Positions 7,519 to 15,964 of a DNA stretch of 56,285 nucleotides are shown here, piece by piece. Both the position numbers and the translations under genes were made by a program. The DNA is from Parcubacteria group bacterium (GTDB lineage Bacteria > Patescibacteriota > Minisyncoccia > Phycocordibacterales > WO2-35-19): positions 1 to 56,285 of the forward strand of contig JAAZAU010000001.1 in NCBI GenBank assembly GCA_012514175.1, given 5' to 3'. Under the pieces are notes generated by a model that saw only the letters and a program-made list of their open reading frames with translations, made no database searches and was not told where the DNA came from. The first letter of the stretch is position 1; each line of letters begins with the position of its first letter.

Positions 7519-9270
7519 ATGCACGTAGAAGATTCACAAATAAAAGATTTTATTATTGATACTGGTCTCATCTCTAAATCAGAAGTAGAAGAGATTGAAA
7601 GCGAGGCTAAATCCAAAAAAAAATCTCTAAGCGACTTGCTTGTTTCTAAAGGCAAATTTTCTGATGATGATTTGCGTCGTGTTCAAGCTTATATCTTAGG
7701 TATTCCTTTCATAAATCTAAAGGGTCAGACTTTAAATCCTGATATTTTAACTTTGATTCCTGAGCCGATTGCTAGAAAGCACAACATAGTTGCGTTCAAT
7801 AAGAAAGAAGATTCGCTGGAAGTGGCGATGCTTGATACTGATGATTTGCAAGCTCTTAACTCCATCAAGAAAAAAGTGGGACTCAAAATTTTGCCACGTC
7901 TGACTGATTCTGAATCAATGAGAAGCGTGCTTATTCAGTATCAAAAAAATCTTAAAGATGAATTTGGTGATCTCATTAAAACCGATTCTGACGAAATTAA
8001 AACAATATCTGAAAAGACGTCCACCGATAATACTTCTTTAGGTGATCTTAAAAAATTAGCTGAAGAGTTGCCGGTGGTGCGCATTGTTGACACCTTGCTC
8101 AAACACTCAATCATTCAAAACGCTTCTGATATTCACGTAGAACCTTTAGAAGAGCAAATTTTGATAAGATACAGAATTGACGGCATATTGCACGACGCTA
8201 TGATTTTGCCGAAACACATCGGTTATTCGTTGGTGGCGCGTATTAAAGTGCTTTCTAATCTAAAGTTAGACGAAAAAAGATTACCGCAAGACGGTAGATT
8301 TAAGATAGATATGAATGGTGAAAGAGTTTCTTTTCGTGTTTCAACTCTTCCGGTTTATTATGGAGAAAAAATTGTAATGAGGCTTTTGCGCGAATCGGTT
8401 TCTGGGTTCACCTTAGAGTCTTTAGGTTTTCACGGTGAAGGTTTAGAGCTTTTACATAAATCTTTGCAACGCACCACTGGTCTTATACTTACTACCGGTC
8501 CTACTGGTTCTGGTAAATCTACTACTCTTTACACAATGCTTGATATTTTAAACACGCCGGATGTAAACATTTCTACAATTGAGGATCCAATTGAGTATCA
8601 AATGAAAAGAGTTAATCAAACTCAAGTTAGAGCGGAAATCGGTTTAACGTTTGCTTCGGGTCTTCGCACCTTGGTTCGTCAAGACCCTGATATTATAATG
8701 GTGGGTGAAATTAGAGACAACGAAACAGCTTCTTTGGCTATCAACGCTGCACTTACTGGTCACTTGGTGCTTTCTACGTTACACACTAATTCAGCTTCGG
8801 GCGCTATTCCTAGACTTGTTGATATGAAAGTAGAACCGTTTCTTATCATTTCCACTATTGACGTTATTATTGCTCAAAGATTAGTTAGAAAACTTTCAGG
8901 CAAAAAAGAAAAATATTATCTTGATGATTCTGAACTTGATTCCTTTGCTAAAGTAATTGATATGGATAGGGTGTTACGAGCTTTGCGGGAAGAAAAAATA
9001 ATCGGTAAACATGATAAGTGGGAAAACATACCTTTTTATAAACCTAGTAAAGACGAGGGAGACAACGCTTTTAAGGGGCGTATTGGTGTCTATGAAGTGC
9101 TTAATGTTTCTAATGCTGTTAGAGATTTGATTATCAAAGGTGCTACCGCTGAAGACATAGAACTTCAAGCTAAAAAGGAGGGTATGCTTTCTATGATGGA
9201 AGATGGAATTTTCAAAGCTGCTCAAGGGCTTACCACTATTGAGGAAGTTTTGAGGGTGGTGTCGGAATAA
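7519..9270 (+). CDS. pilB: Type IV pilus assembly ATPase PilB
   Basis: 583 residues. The N-terminus has a MshEN/GspE-N type domain (ISKSEVEEIESEAKSKKKSL through ILGIPFINL). The ATPase core shows the Asp box, Walker A (TTGPTGSGKSTTLYT), STIEDPIEYQ, Walker B with DPDIIMVGEIRD and the His box (LTGHLVLSTLHTNSA). The tetracysteine zinc site between the boxes of many PilB proteins is replaced by an insertion without Cys (KKEKYYLDDSELDSFAK). It is a hexameric motor that extrudes pilin from the inner membrane. A promoter-like TATAAT lies about 22 bases upstream. It is the first gene of a pil operon. No PilT retraction motor is in the window. Confidence 0.95.
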   Translation: MHVEDSQIKDFIIDTGLISKSEVEEIESEAKSKKKSLSDLLVSKGKFSDDDLRRVQAYILGIPFINLKGQTLNPDILTLIPEPIARKHNIVAFNKKEDSLEVAMLDTDDLQALNSIKKKVGLKILPRLTDSESMRSVLIQYQKNLKDEFGDLIKTDSDEIKTISEKTSTDNTSLGDLKKLAEELPVVRIVDTLLKHSIIQNASDIHVEPLEEQILIRYRIDGILHDAMILPKHIGYSLVARIKVLSNLKLDEKRLPQDGRFKIDMNGERVSFRVSTLPVYYGEKIVMRLLRESVSGFTLESLGFHGEGLELLHKSLQRTTGLILTTGPTGSGKSTTLYTMLDILNTPDVNISTIEDPIEYQMKRVNQTQVRAEIGLTFASGLRTLVRQDPDIIMVGEIRDNETASLAINAALTGHLVLSTLHTNSASGAIPRLVDMKVEPFLIISTIDVIIAQRLVRKLSGKKEKYYLDDSELDSFAKVIDMDRVLRALREEKIIGKHDKWENIPFYKPSKDEGDNAFKGRIGVYEVLNVSNAVRDLIIKGATAEDIELQAKKEGMLSMMEDGIFKAAQGLTTIEEVLRVVSE

Positions 9271-9288
9271 TTTTTTATTTGAAATAAA

Positions 9289-10500
9289 ATGCCATTTTAC
9301 AAATATAAATTTATAAAAGACGGAGAGAAACACGAAAAAACCGGAGAGTTTGCTGACAAAGCTGCTCTTTATGCTGCGGTGCGCAATGACGGTGGCTCCA
9401 TAATTTCCGTAGAAGAAACAAAACCCAAAACTTCCGCTTTGAAATTATTTTCTTTTAGAAAAAAAATAAAAACTCAAGAAATAATAACTTTAGCCAGAAA
9501 TCTTTCTGTGATGTTGGACGCGGGACTTTCGGTTTCTAGAGCTTTGACAGTTTTGGCAAAACAATCAAAAAGCCGAAATCTGGTAGAAGTGCTAAATAAA
9601 ATTAATAATTCTGTTGTGTCTGGTGTAACATTATCTAAGTCACTTGAAGCGTATCCAAACATATTTTCAAACCTGTTTGTCTCTATGGTTAGAGCGGGTG
9701 AAGAATCTGGTCAATTATCTAATTCTTTGCGCATTGTGGCTGACCAGTTGGAAAAAACTCATACGCTTTCAAAAAAAATTAAAGGCGCAATGATTTACCC
9801 TTCAGTTATTGTGTGTGTGATGATAGCTATAGGTGTCCTTGCGATGATTTTTATGGTGCCAACGCTTACGGAAACTTTCAAAGGTCTTGAAGTGGAACTT
9901 CCTTTGCCAACTCGCGTTATCATAGCCATCAGTGATTTTCTGAGAATGAATTTTATTCTGACGATTGGTGTGGTTTTGGTTTTGGTCTTTGGCATAATAA
10001 CTATGATCAGAACTCAAAAAGGTAAAAACGTTTTAGATTTTATAATTTTGCGTTTACCTTTAATAAATACTATTAGCAGAGAGGTGAATGCGGCTAGGAC
10101 TTCCAGGACTCTTTCCTCACTCATTTCTTCTGGGGTGGATATTGTTTCCGCTATAAACATAACGAGCGCAGTTTTACAAAATCATTATTTTAAAAATCTT
10201 TTAACTGAATCAGCTAAACAGGTTCAAATGGGCGAACTTCTGTCTTCTTCAATATCAAATTCTAAAGGTAATCTTTTCCCAGTGTTTGTGGGGGAGATGC
10301 TTGCTGTGGGGGAAGAGACGGGTAAAGTGACTGATATGCTTGAAAATATCGCAGACTATTATGAATCCGAGGTTGATCAAAAAACTAAAGATATGTCCAC
10401 CGTTATTGAACCGTTTCTTATGATCCTCATCGGTATTGCAGTTGGTATCTTTGCTGTCGCTATGTTGCTCCCAACCTACTCACTTGTGGATGCAATATAA
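9289..10500 (+). CDS. pilC: Type IV pilus platform protein PilC
   Basis: 403 residues with two GspF/T2SSF repeats. The first ends with the segment at about residue 170 (SVIVCVMIAIGVLAMIFMVPTL), followed by a second hydrophobic helix (FILTIGVVLVLVFGIITM). The second repeat ends with a C-terminal helix (PFLMILIGIAVGIFAVAMLLPTYSLVDAI), so three membrane segments are seen. Signature blocks such as LARNLSVMLDAGLSVSRAL and VGEETGKVTDMLENIADYYE are present. It couples the PilB motor to pilin assembly at the inner membrane. It lies 18 bases after pilB and 14 before the first pseudopilin gene, so co-transcription is likely. Confidence 0.95.
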   Translation: MPFYKYKFIKDGEKHEKTGEFADKAALYAAVRNDGGSIISVEETKPKTSALKLFSFRKKIKTQEIITLARNLSVMLDAGLSVSRALTVLAKQSKSRNLVEVLNKINNSVVSGVTLSKSLEAYPNIFSNLFVSMVRAGEESGQLSNSLRIVADQLEKTHTLSKKIKGAMIYPSVIVCVMIAIGVLAMIFMVPTLTETFKGLEVELPLPTRVIIAISDFLRMNFILTIGVVLVLVFGIITMIRTQKGKNVLDFIILRLPLINTISREVNAARTSRTLSSLISSGVDIVSAINITSAVLQNHYFKNLLTESAKQVQMGELLSSSISNSKGNLFPVFVGEMLAVGEETGKVTDMLENIADYYESEVDQKTKDMSTVIEPFLMILIGIAVGIFAVAMLLPTYSLVDAI

Positions 10501-10514
10501 TAGAATTTATAAAA

Positions 10515-10967
10515 ATGAAAATTAATAAAGGTTTTACTTTAATGGAAGTGATGATTGTGATAGGGGTTTTTGTCATTGTGGCAGGTATGACGTTCTATTT
10601 TTTTTCTGGACTTAACAAAAAGGAAATTTTAGAAAAAGATGTTGCTGGAGTTTCTGCTTTTATTCGTGACGCAAGAATGCTTGCGGTAACTTCAAAAGAC
10701 AGTTCTGTTTTTGGTATTCATTTTGAAAACGACAAAGTGGTTTTGTTTAAAGGAAGCTCTTATGTTGCTGGCGGTCCTGATCAAAAAGTTTTTACACTTT
10801 CAAAAGCTGTTTATATGTCTGGTTATTCTTTAAATCTTGGTGTGCCTGACGTAGTTTTTTCTAGGTTTAGTGGGGAAACTGCAAATTTTGGCACAGTTAC
10901 TTTTTCTTTAGATGATGATAGTGCTTCAATTACTATTACAATCTTAGGGACTGGAGTGATACAATAA
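10515..10967 (+). CDS. Type IV pilin-like protein (pseudopilin 1)
   Basis: 150 residues. The leader MKINKG is followed by FTLMEVMIVIGVFVIVAGMTFYFF, the class III signal with Phe+1 and Glu+5 recognised by prepilin peptidase. The rest is a small beta-rich globular domain (GspH-like). It could be the main pilin or a minor one, and sequence alone does not say. A gap of eight bases separates it from the next pseudopilin. The prepilin peptidase gene itself is not in the window. Confidence 0.85.
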   Translation: MKINKGFTLMEVMIVIGVFVIVAGMTFYFFSGLNKKEILEKDVAGVSAFIRDARMLAVTSKDSSVFGIHFENDKVVLFKGSSYVAGGPDQKVFTLSKAVYMSGYSLNLGVPDVVFSRFSGETANFGTVTFSLDDDSASITITILGTGVIQ

Positions 10968-10975
10968 TAATAGCT

Positions 10976-11482
10976 ATGAAATTTTTTAAAAAATTTTTAC
11001 CCCAAGAAAAAAAACGGAATAGAGGTTTTAGTTTAGTGGAAGCTTTGATTGCGATCTTTATTATTGCTTTTTGTATTTTAGCTATTTGGAGAATTTACGT
11101 TTTCTTTGTTAAAACCTCTCTCTCAAATGCAAAATTTTTTCAAGGTGCATTTTTAGCTGACGAAGGTGTTGAGGCGGTTAAATTTATGCGCGATGGTGGC
11201 TGGTCTTCAAATATAGCTCCTTTAACTTTAGAAACTCCTTATTCTTTAATTTTTGATGGCACAAAATGGGAAGCCACTCCCGCTATTTCTTATATTGATG
11301 GGGTTTTTGACAGGCGAGCCATTTTTTCAGCAGTTTACAGAGACGCCGATGGCAACATTGCAGATTCTGGCGCCTTAGACGAGGGCACCAGAAAAGTTAA
11401 AATAATCGTATCTTGGTCTAAGGACTCAAGCACTACTACTAGAGAAATAACTACTTATGTTAGCAATCTTTTCAAAAATTAA
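10976..11482 (+). CDS. Type IV pilin-like protein (pseudopilin 2, PilV/GspI-like)
   Basis: 168 residues. A longer basic leader (MKFFKKFLPQEKKRNRG) precedes FSLVEALIAIFIIAFCILAIW, with Glu at +5. The globular part is about 130 residues with strands such as KVKIIVSWSKDSS, typical of minor pilins of the PilV/GspI type. The second gene in the pseudopilin set, it probably forms part of the pilus tip complex with its neighbours by analogy with GspH-I-J-K. Confidence 0.82.
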   Translation: MKFFKKFLPQEKKRNRGFSLVEALIAIFIIAFCILAIWRIYVFFVKTSLSNAKFFQGAFLADEGVEAVKFMRDGGWSSNIAPLTLETPYSLIFDGTKWEATPAISYIDGVFDRRAIFSAVYRDADGNIADSGALDEGTRKVKIIVSWSKDSSTTTREITTYVSNLFKN

Positions 11483-11486
11483 AAAT

Positions 11487-11993
11487 ATGGGCAAAACGCG
11501 CGGAGTGACCTTAGTGGAAGCTATTTTGTATTTAACACTTTTTATTGTTGTTTTGGGTGTGGTTATAAATATGCTTTTGGCTATTAACAGCTCTTATAAA
11601 GAAATAAGGTTGAATAGGGAAATTGAGATTTCGGGGACTGTAACTATGGAAAGCTTGCTTAGAGAAATTCGTAACGCCTCTAGTATTGACGTGAGCAACA
11701 GTCAATTTGGCGTAAACCCAAGTAAGATTACTTTAATGGGCGTTGATGAAAGTTCAAATGCCTACACAAAAACATACGATGTTTTGGATGGTGCTTTTAG
11801 GGTTTCTAAAGATGGCGGAACCCCTGAAATACTGACTTCTTCTTTGGGTTCTGTTAGTTCTCTTGTTTTAAAACGCTTAACCACCTCTGCTTCAGAAGCC
11901 ATAAAAATAGAGTTGGAAATTACTGGAACCTTAGGCTCTCTCTCAAAAACTGAGAAGTTTTATGGATTTGCGGTTTTAAGAGGTTCTTATTAA
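11487..11993 (+). CDS. Type IV pilin-like protein (pseudopilin 3, PilW/GspJ-like)
   Basis: The ATG at 11487 (MGKTRGVTLVEAILYLTLF) is preferred. The track start at 11457 overlaps the previous gene and would place ten residues before the class III signal. The leader cut would be Gly/Val-Thr-Leu-Val-Glu. The GspJ-like pattern continues as MESLLREIRNASSIDVSNSQ, then small beta strands. 168 residues. It follows the previous gene by four bases, which suggests translational coupling. Confidence 0.82.
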   Translation: MGKTRGVTLVEAILYLTLFIVVLGVVINMLLAINSSYKEIRLNREIEISGTVTMESLLREIRNASSIDVSNSQFGVNPSKITLMGVDESSNAYTKTYDVLDGAFRVSKDGGTPEILTSSLGSVSSLVLKRLTTSASEAIKIELEITGTLGSLSKTEKFYGFAVLRGSY

Positions 11994-12001
11994 TTGGTTT
12001 T

Positions 12002-13729
12002 ATGTCTTTATTTTCTAAGAAACAAAGCAAAAAAAGAGGTCAAGTGATGATAATTATCGTGCTGTTTTTTGTTTCTATATCAATGGTTATTATTTTTGGT
12101 GTTGTAAATCCTTTAGTCAGACATATTTCAATGGCTAGATCGGTTTCAATTTCCGAAAAAAGTTTTTATACAGCTGAAGCTGCTATTGAAGATGTGATAT
12201 ATCGTTATAAGTTTGGATTGCCGGTTGTTTCTTCTAATACTTTTGAAATTGACGGAAGCAGTGTGTCAGTGACTGTGACCGACGGTCTGAACAATAAAGT
12301 TGTGGTGGCGACAGGGGACACCAATAATTATTTTAGAAAGATTGAAGCTCATTTAACGGCCGGCGCTGGAGTTTCGTTTTTTTACGGATTACAAACAGGA
12401 ACCGGAGGTATTTTTATGAGCAACAATTCTATTGTTAAGGGTAATGTTTATGCTAATGGAAATATTAGCGGAAACAATGGCGCTCGGATTACCGGTTCAG
12501 CTTATGCTGCCAATTCAGCGAGTTTAAACACAAACCAATCCAACGAGTTGCCTCTTCCGCCCACTGAGAGTATTCAATTTGGGTCTAGTTACAATGCTCA
12601 AGATGTAGCGCAAAGTTTTATGGTTACGGAGACTGCGCCAATAAATAAAATTGCTGTCTATTTAAAAAAAGTAGGCACTCCAGGCAATTTAACTGTAAGG
12701 ATTGTAAACAATAATGGTGATAAACCCGGAACAGCGACTTTGGCCCAAGGCACTATGTCGGCCTCTTTAGTGACTACTTCTTTTGGTTGGGTGGAAATAC
12801 CTTTATCTTCAAACCCTGAACTGGTTCCGGGACAAGTTTATTGGTTGGTTTTAGATGGAGGAAACAACACTAGTAAATACTATATTATCGGAGCCAACAG
12901 TGATTATTCTAATGGGGTTGCTAAAATTGGTAACCAAAGCACTTCCGTTTGGAACAACACTTCGCCTTCGGGTCTTGATTTTTACTTTAAAATATTTTTA
13001 GGGGGGTTGACTGGCACCATTAACAAAGTTTTGATTGGTTCAGATGCTCACGCCCATACTGTTACTAACAGCACTGTTACCGCCAACCTTTATTGTCAAA
13101 CAGGTAGCGGCAACAATAAATCTTGTAACACTTCTTTACCAGACCCTTCACCAGAAGCTTTTCCGATATCAGATGCTAATATTGCTGAATGGAAAAGTGC
13201 GGCCGAAAGCGGTGGGACCGTGGGCAGTCTTAATTTAAGTGGCACCTCCTCTTCTTTGGGTCCTAAAAAAATTAACGGCAATCTTAATGTCTCCAATGGT
13301 TATGTTTTAAATGTTACAGGCACGGTTTACGTGACCGGTGATATAAATATTTCAAATAACGCTACTGTAAAATTGTCTTCTTCGTATGGTTCAAATAGTG
13401 GAGTTGTTATAGCTGATGGGAATATTTATGTTTCCAACAATGCTGTTTTTGCAGGTTCAGGACAAACCGGTAGTTATATTTTACTTGTGAGCACCAACAA
13501 CAGTAGTAATGCGATCAATGTTTACAACAACGCGGGCACTGTTATTCTTAACGCTCAAAAAGGCACTATTAATTTTGCTAACAATGCTGGCGCTAAATCA
13601 GCGGTAGCGAATCGCATCAATTTAAGTAACGGCGCTACTATTACTTACGAAAGCGGACTTATCAATGTTAATTTTTCCTCTGGTCCTTCCGGAGGTTACG
13701 ATATCGTCAAGTGGAAAGAGGTTGAATAA
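12002..13729 (+). CDS. Large PilX-like surface pilin protein with lectin-like insert
   Basis: 575 residues. The start KKRGQVMIIIVLFFVSISMVIIF is a membrane helix after a basic stretch. AEAAIEDVIYR is the block seen in PilX/minor pilin N-termini. Unlike PilX, the protein is very long. Residues of about 195-330 form a beta-rich segment (VAQSFMVTETAPINKIAVYL, GQVYWLVLDGG) similar to jelly-roll-like surface domains. The C-terminal third is a run of short Asn/Ser/Gly-rich strands (GNLNVSNGYVLNVTG, NISNNATVKL) that resembles a right-handed beta-helix or bactofilin-like repeat. The last gene of the pil operon, it probably caps the pilus or acts as its adhesin, which is an inference. No sortase signal is seen. 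Confidence 0.7.
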   Translation: MSLFSKKQSKKRGQVMIIIVLFFVSISMVIIFGVVNPLVRHISMARSVSISEKSFYTAEAAIEDVIYRYKFGLPVVSSNTFEIDGSSVSVTVTDGLNNKVVVATGDTNNYFRKIEAHLTAGAGVSFFYGLQTGTGGIFMSNNSIVKGNVYANGNISGNNGARITGSAYAANSASLNTNQSNELPLPPTESIQFGSSYNAQDVAQSFMVTETAPINKIAVYLKKVGTPGNLTVRIVNNNGDKPGTATLAQGTMSASLVTTSFGWVEIPLSSNPELVPGQVYWLVLDGGNNTSKYYIIGANSDYSNGVAKIGNQSTSVWNNTSPSGLDFYFKIFLGGLTGTINKVLIGSDAHAHTVTNSTVTANLYCQTGSGNNKSCNTSLPDPSPEAFPISDANIAEWKSAAESGGTVGSLNLSGTSSSLGPKKINGNLNVSNGYVLNVTGTVYVTGDINISNNATVKLSSSYGSNSGVVIADGNIYVSNNAVFAGSGQTGSYILLVSTNNSSNAINVYNNAGTVILNAQKGTINFANNAGAKSAVANRINLSNGATITYESGLINVNFSSGPSGGYDIVKWKEVE

Positions 13730-13746
13730 ATTGCTACAATGGTGTA

Positions 13747-14517
13747 ATGAAAAAACGCAATTTGGTAGTGGCTAATTGGAAAATGAATCCAGAAACCTTA
13801 ACTGAAGCTAAGGAAATTTTTAACCCACCAAGAAACTTTGCTAAAAATCTTAAAAATACCGATGTGGTGGTGTGCCCACCGTTTCCGTTTATTCAACCTC
13901 TTTCCAAATTAAAATTACCTAAAAATATATTTTTTGGCGCTCAAAATGTTTCTAGTGAAATTAAAGGTGCTTGGACTGGAGAAATTAGTGCTGAAATGTT
14001 GAAAGGTTTGGGAGTAAAGTTTGTTTTGGTGGGGCATTCCGAAAGACGAACACTGGGTGAAAGTGGTGAAATCTTTTCCAAAAAACTCCAAAGAGCTTTT
14101 GATGCTGGTCTAACTCCAATATTTTGCATCGGAGAAAAAGAAAGAAACAAAGACGGTCGTCATTTGGAAGTAATCAAAAATCAAATTAAAGAAGGTCTTT
14201 CTGGGCTACCTAAAAAACATTTGGTCGGCATTATGATTGCTTATGAGCCGGTTTGGGCAATAGGGAAGTCATATAAAGATGCTATGACTCCGACTGATAT
14301 CCACGAAACAGTTTTGTTTATTAAAAAAATAATAAGCGAAAGTTTTGGTCGCGATATCGCGGGTGGTTGCAAAATTTTTTATGGCGCAGCCGTTGAAGCG
14401 GAAAATGTGGCTCTGATAGTGGAACAAGGTAATGTGGATGGACTTTTGGTTGGTCATGCTTCCCTTAAACCCGAAGAATTTTTAAAAATTTTAAAAGCAA
14501 TTGATATTAAAAAATGA
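13747..14517 (+). CDS. tpiA: Triosephosphate isomerase
   Basis: 256 residues with every catalytic motif: NLVVANWKMN (Asn and Lys), VLVGHSERR (His), AYEPVWAIG (Glu) and the C-terminal phosphate-binding GLLVGHASL. It interconverts dihydroxyacetone phosphate and glyceraldehyde-3-phosphate in lower glycolysis. An extended -10 box (TGCTACAAT) ends seven bases before the ATG, suggesting a leaderless transcript. The stop codon overlaps the start of pgk by four bases, so the two enzymes are translationally coupled. Length is normal. Confidence 0.96.
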   Translation: MKKRNLVVANWKMNPETLTEAKEIFNPPRNFAKNLKNTDVVVCPPFPFIQPLSKLKLPKNIFFGAQNVSSEIKGAWTGEISAEMLKGLGVKFVLVGHSERRTLGESGEIFSKKLQRAFDAGLTPIFCIGEKERNKDGRHLEVIKNQIKEGLSGLPKKHLVGIMIAYEPVWAIGKSYKDAMTPTDIHETVLFIKKIISESFGRDIAGGCKIFYGAAVEAENVALIVEQGNVDGLLVGHASLKPEEFLKILKAIDIKK

Positions 14518-15506
14518 AATCAATTGAAGAAGCAGAAATAAAAGCGGGGACAAAAGTTTTAGTGAGAGTGGATTGGAATGTGCCAGTTGATGAAGCAGGT
14601 TTACCTACTGACAGTTCGCGCATAGAAGCTACGCTTTTAACTATTGAATATATAAAAAATAAAGGCGGTTTGCCGATAATAGCTAGTCATTTTGGGCGTG
14701 AAGGAGATTCTATTGAAACGGTTATAAATTTTGCCAAACAAAAATATTCAGTTTTAACTGCGGGGGTGGAATTTTTAGAAAATTTACGCATAGATAAAAG
14801 AGAAGAAAACAATGATGAAAGTTTTGCTAAAGATTTGGCAAGTAAGGCTGATATTTATGTAAATGAGGCTTTTTCTGTTTCTCACAGAGAGCACGCTTCT
14901 ATTGTAGGTGTTCCAAAATTTTTGCCTGCTTTTGCTGGTTTTCATTTTATGAAAGAATTTCAAAATCTTTCCAAAGCTTTTAATCCTGAACGTCCTTTTC
15001 TTTTTATACTTGGTGGCGCCAAATTTGAAACCAAACTTCCTTTACTAGAAAAGTTTTTGGAACTTGCTGATGATGTGTTCATTGGGGGAGCTTTGGCTGT
15101 GAAAGCGTTGGAGATGTCAGATAAAAATGGTGTGCCTATTGCTGATAACCCTAAAGTAATTTTTCCAGAGGGAGACATTGTGGCGCCTGATATTAATCCA
15201 GAAACTTTAGCTATTATAAAAGAAAAAATTGATCAAGCTCAATTTATTCTTTGGAATGGACCTTTGGGTAATTATGAAAAAGGTTTTATTGCTGGAACCG
15301 TGGCTTTAGCCAGAATGCTTTCTGAAAGTTCTGCTAAAGTTGTGGTGGGCGGGGGAGATACATTGGCTGTTGTTAATAAAGATGTGCAAAAAGTTATTAC
15401 TCAACACGGTTTTATCTCAACTGCTGGTGGTGCAATGCTTGATTTTTTGGCTAAAGGCACTTTGCCGGGAATTGAAGCGCTTCAAAACCAAATCAGTTTA
15501 GAATAA
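14514..15506 (+). CDS. pgk: Phosphoglycerate kinase, short form
   Basis: 330 residues compared with about 390-400 for usual bacterial PGK. The substrate and nucleotide motifs remain: VLVRVDWNVPVDE, IASHFGREGDS (usually SHLGRP), LENLRI, ADIYVNEAFSVSHREHAS, FILGGAKFETKLPLLEKFLE, FILWNGPLGNYEKGF and VVVGGGDTLAVV. The missing length lies mainly in the N-terminal domain between the SHFGR and LENLR blocks and in the region before WNGP. It transfers phosphate from 1,3-bisphosphoglycerate to ADP. It is coupled to tpiA, and its last codons are part of a perfect inverted repeat shared with the converging HIT gene. Activity is expected from the motifs but not proven. Confidence 0.92.
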   Translation: MKSIEEAEIKAGTKVLVRVDWNVPVDEAGLPTDSSRIEATLLTIEYIKNKGGLPIIASHFGREGDSIETVINFAKQKYSVLTAGVEFLENLRIDKREENNDESFAKDLASKADIYVNEAFSVSHREHASIVGVPKFLPAFAGFHFMKEFQNLSKAFNPERPFLFILGGAKFETKLPLLEKFLELADDVFIGGALAVKALEMSDKNGVPIADNPKVIFPEGDIVAPDINPETLAIIKEKIDQAQFILWNGPLGNYEKGFIAGTVALARMLSESSAKVVVGGGDTLAVVNKDVQKVITQHGFISTAGGAMLDFLAKGTLPGIEALQNQISLE

Positions 15507-15541
15507 TTCTGGCGCACCGAGTGCACCAGAATTATTCTAAA
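15497..15541. terminator. Bidirectional terminator formed by the 3' ends of two converging genes
   Basis: TTTAGAATAATTCTGG (15497-15512) is the exact inverse of CCAGAATTATTCTAAA (15526-15541), and GCAC/GTGC pairs inside the loop. Each arm contains the last codons and stop of one gene, so pgk and the HIT gene both end Leu-Glu-stop in the same bases. T-rich sequence after each arm is short. Confidence 0.7.
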
Positions 15542-15894
15542 TTAGCTGTTATTTTTTGGGCGTTTTCTTTAAAATCTTTTTTGTCACCAGAGACTTTGTT
15601 GTTTGGATAAACCCAAATGTGGGCGTGCTCAACCTCATCACCAACAATTTTAGACAATATCCAATCGGTATTAAAAGCTTTCCTTTGGGCTTTGGCAATT
15701 TTTCGAGCAACTTCAAAATATTCACCGACGTTTGGTACATCCCAAACCCACCTGTGATGCTCTTTAGGAATAATTTGGCAATGGCCGGGAGATTGAGGGT
15801 TGATGTCAAGAAAAGCCAAAAAATTGTCGTTTTCGTAAACAATATGAGATGGCACCTCTTTTTTTATGATTTTACAAAAAATACAATTTTCCAT
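15532..15894 (-). CDS. HIT-family nucleotide-binding protein
   Basis: 120 residues. The N-terminal zinc-ligand pair is CIFCKI, followed by VPSHIVYENDNFLAFLDINPQSPGHCQIIPK, the usual HIT core. The catalytic triad motif reads HAHIWVYP, so the first and second His are kept but the third is replaced by Trp. HIT proteins hydrolyse AMP- or nucleotide-linked phosphates. The middle His is the nucleophile in the family, so activity is still possible. On the minus strand TATAAT ends six bases before the ATG, suggesting a leaderless mRNA. It converges with pgk through a shared hairpin. Confidence 0.88.
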   Translation of the reverse strand: MENCIFCKIIKKEVPSHIVYENDNFLAFLDINPQSPGHCQIIPKEHHRWVWDVPNVGEYFEVARKIAKAQRKAFNTDWILSKIVGDEVEHAHIWVYPNNKVSGDKKDFKENAQKITANLE

Positions 15895-15964
15895 AACCTA
15901 ATTATAACACGTTTTTTCTTTCTTTTTTAATGTCAGAGGGGGCTAGGAGTGTTATTATTTTTCT

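Noticed and set aside
13035-13238. Plus-strand ORF of 67 residues inside the PilX-like gene
   Set aside because: It is a shadow frame of a clear long coding region.
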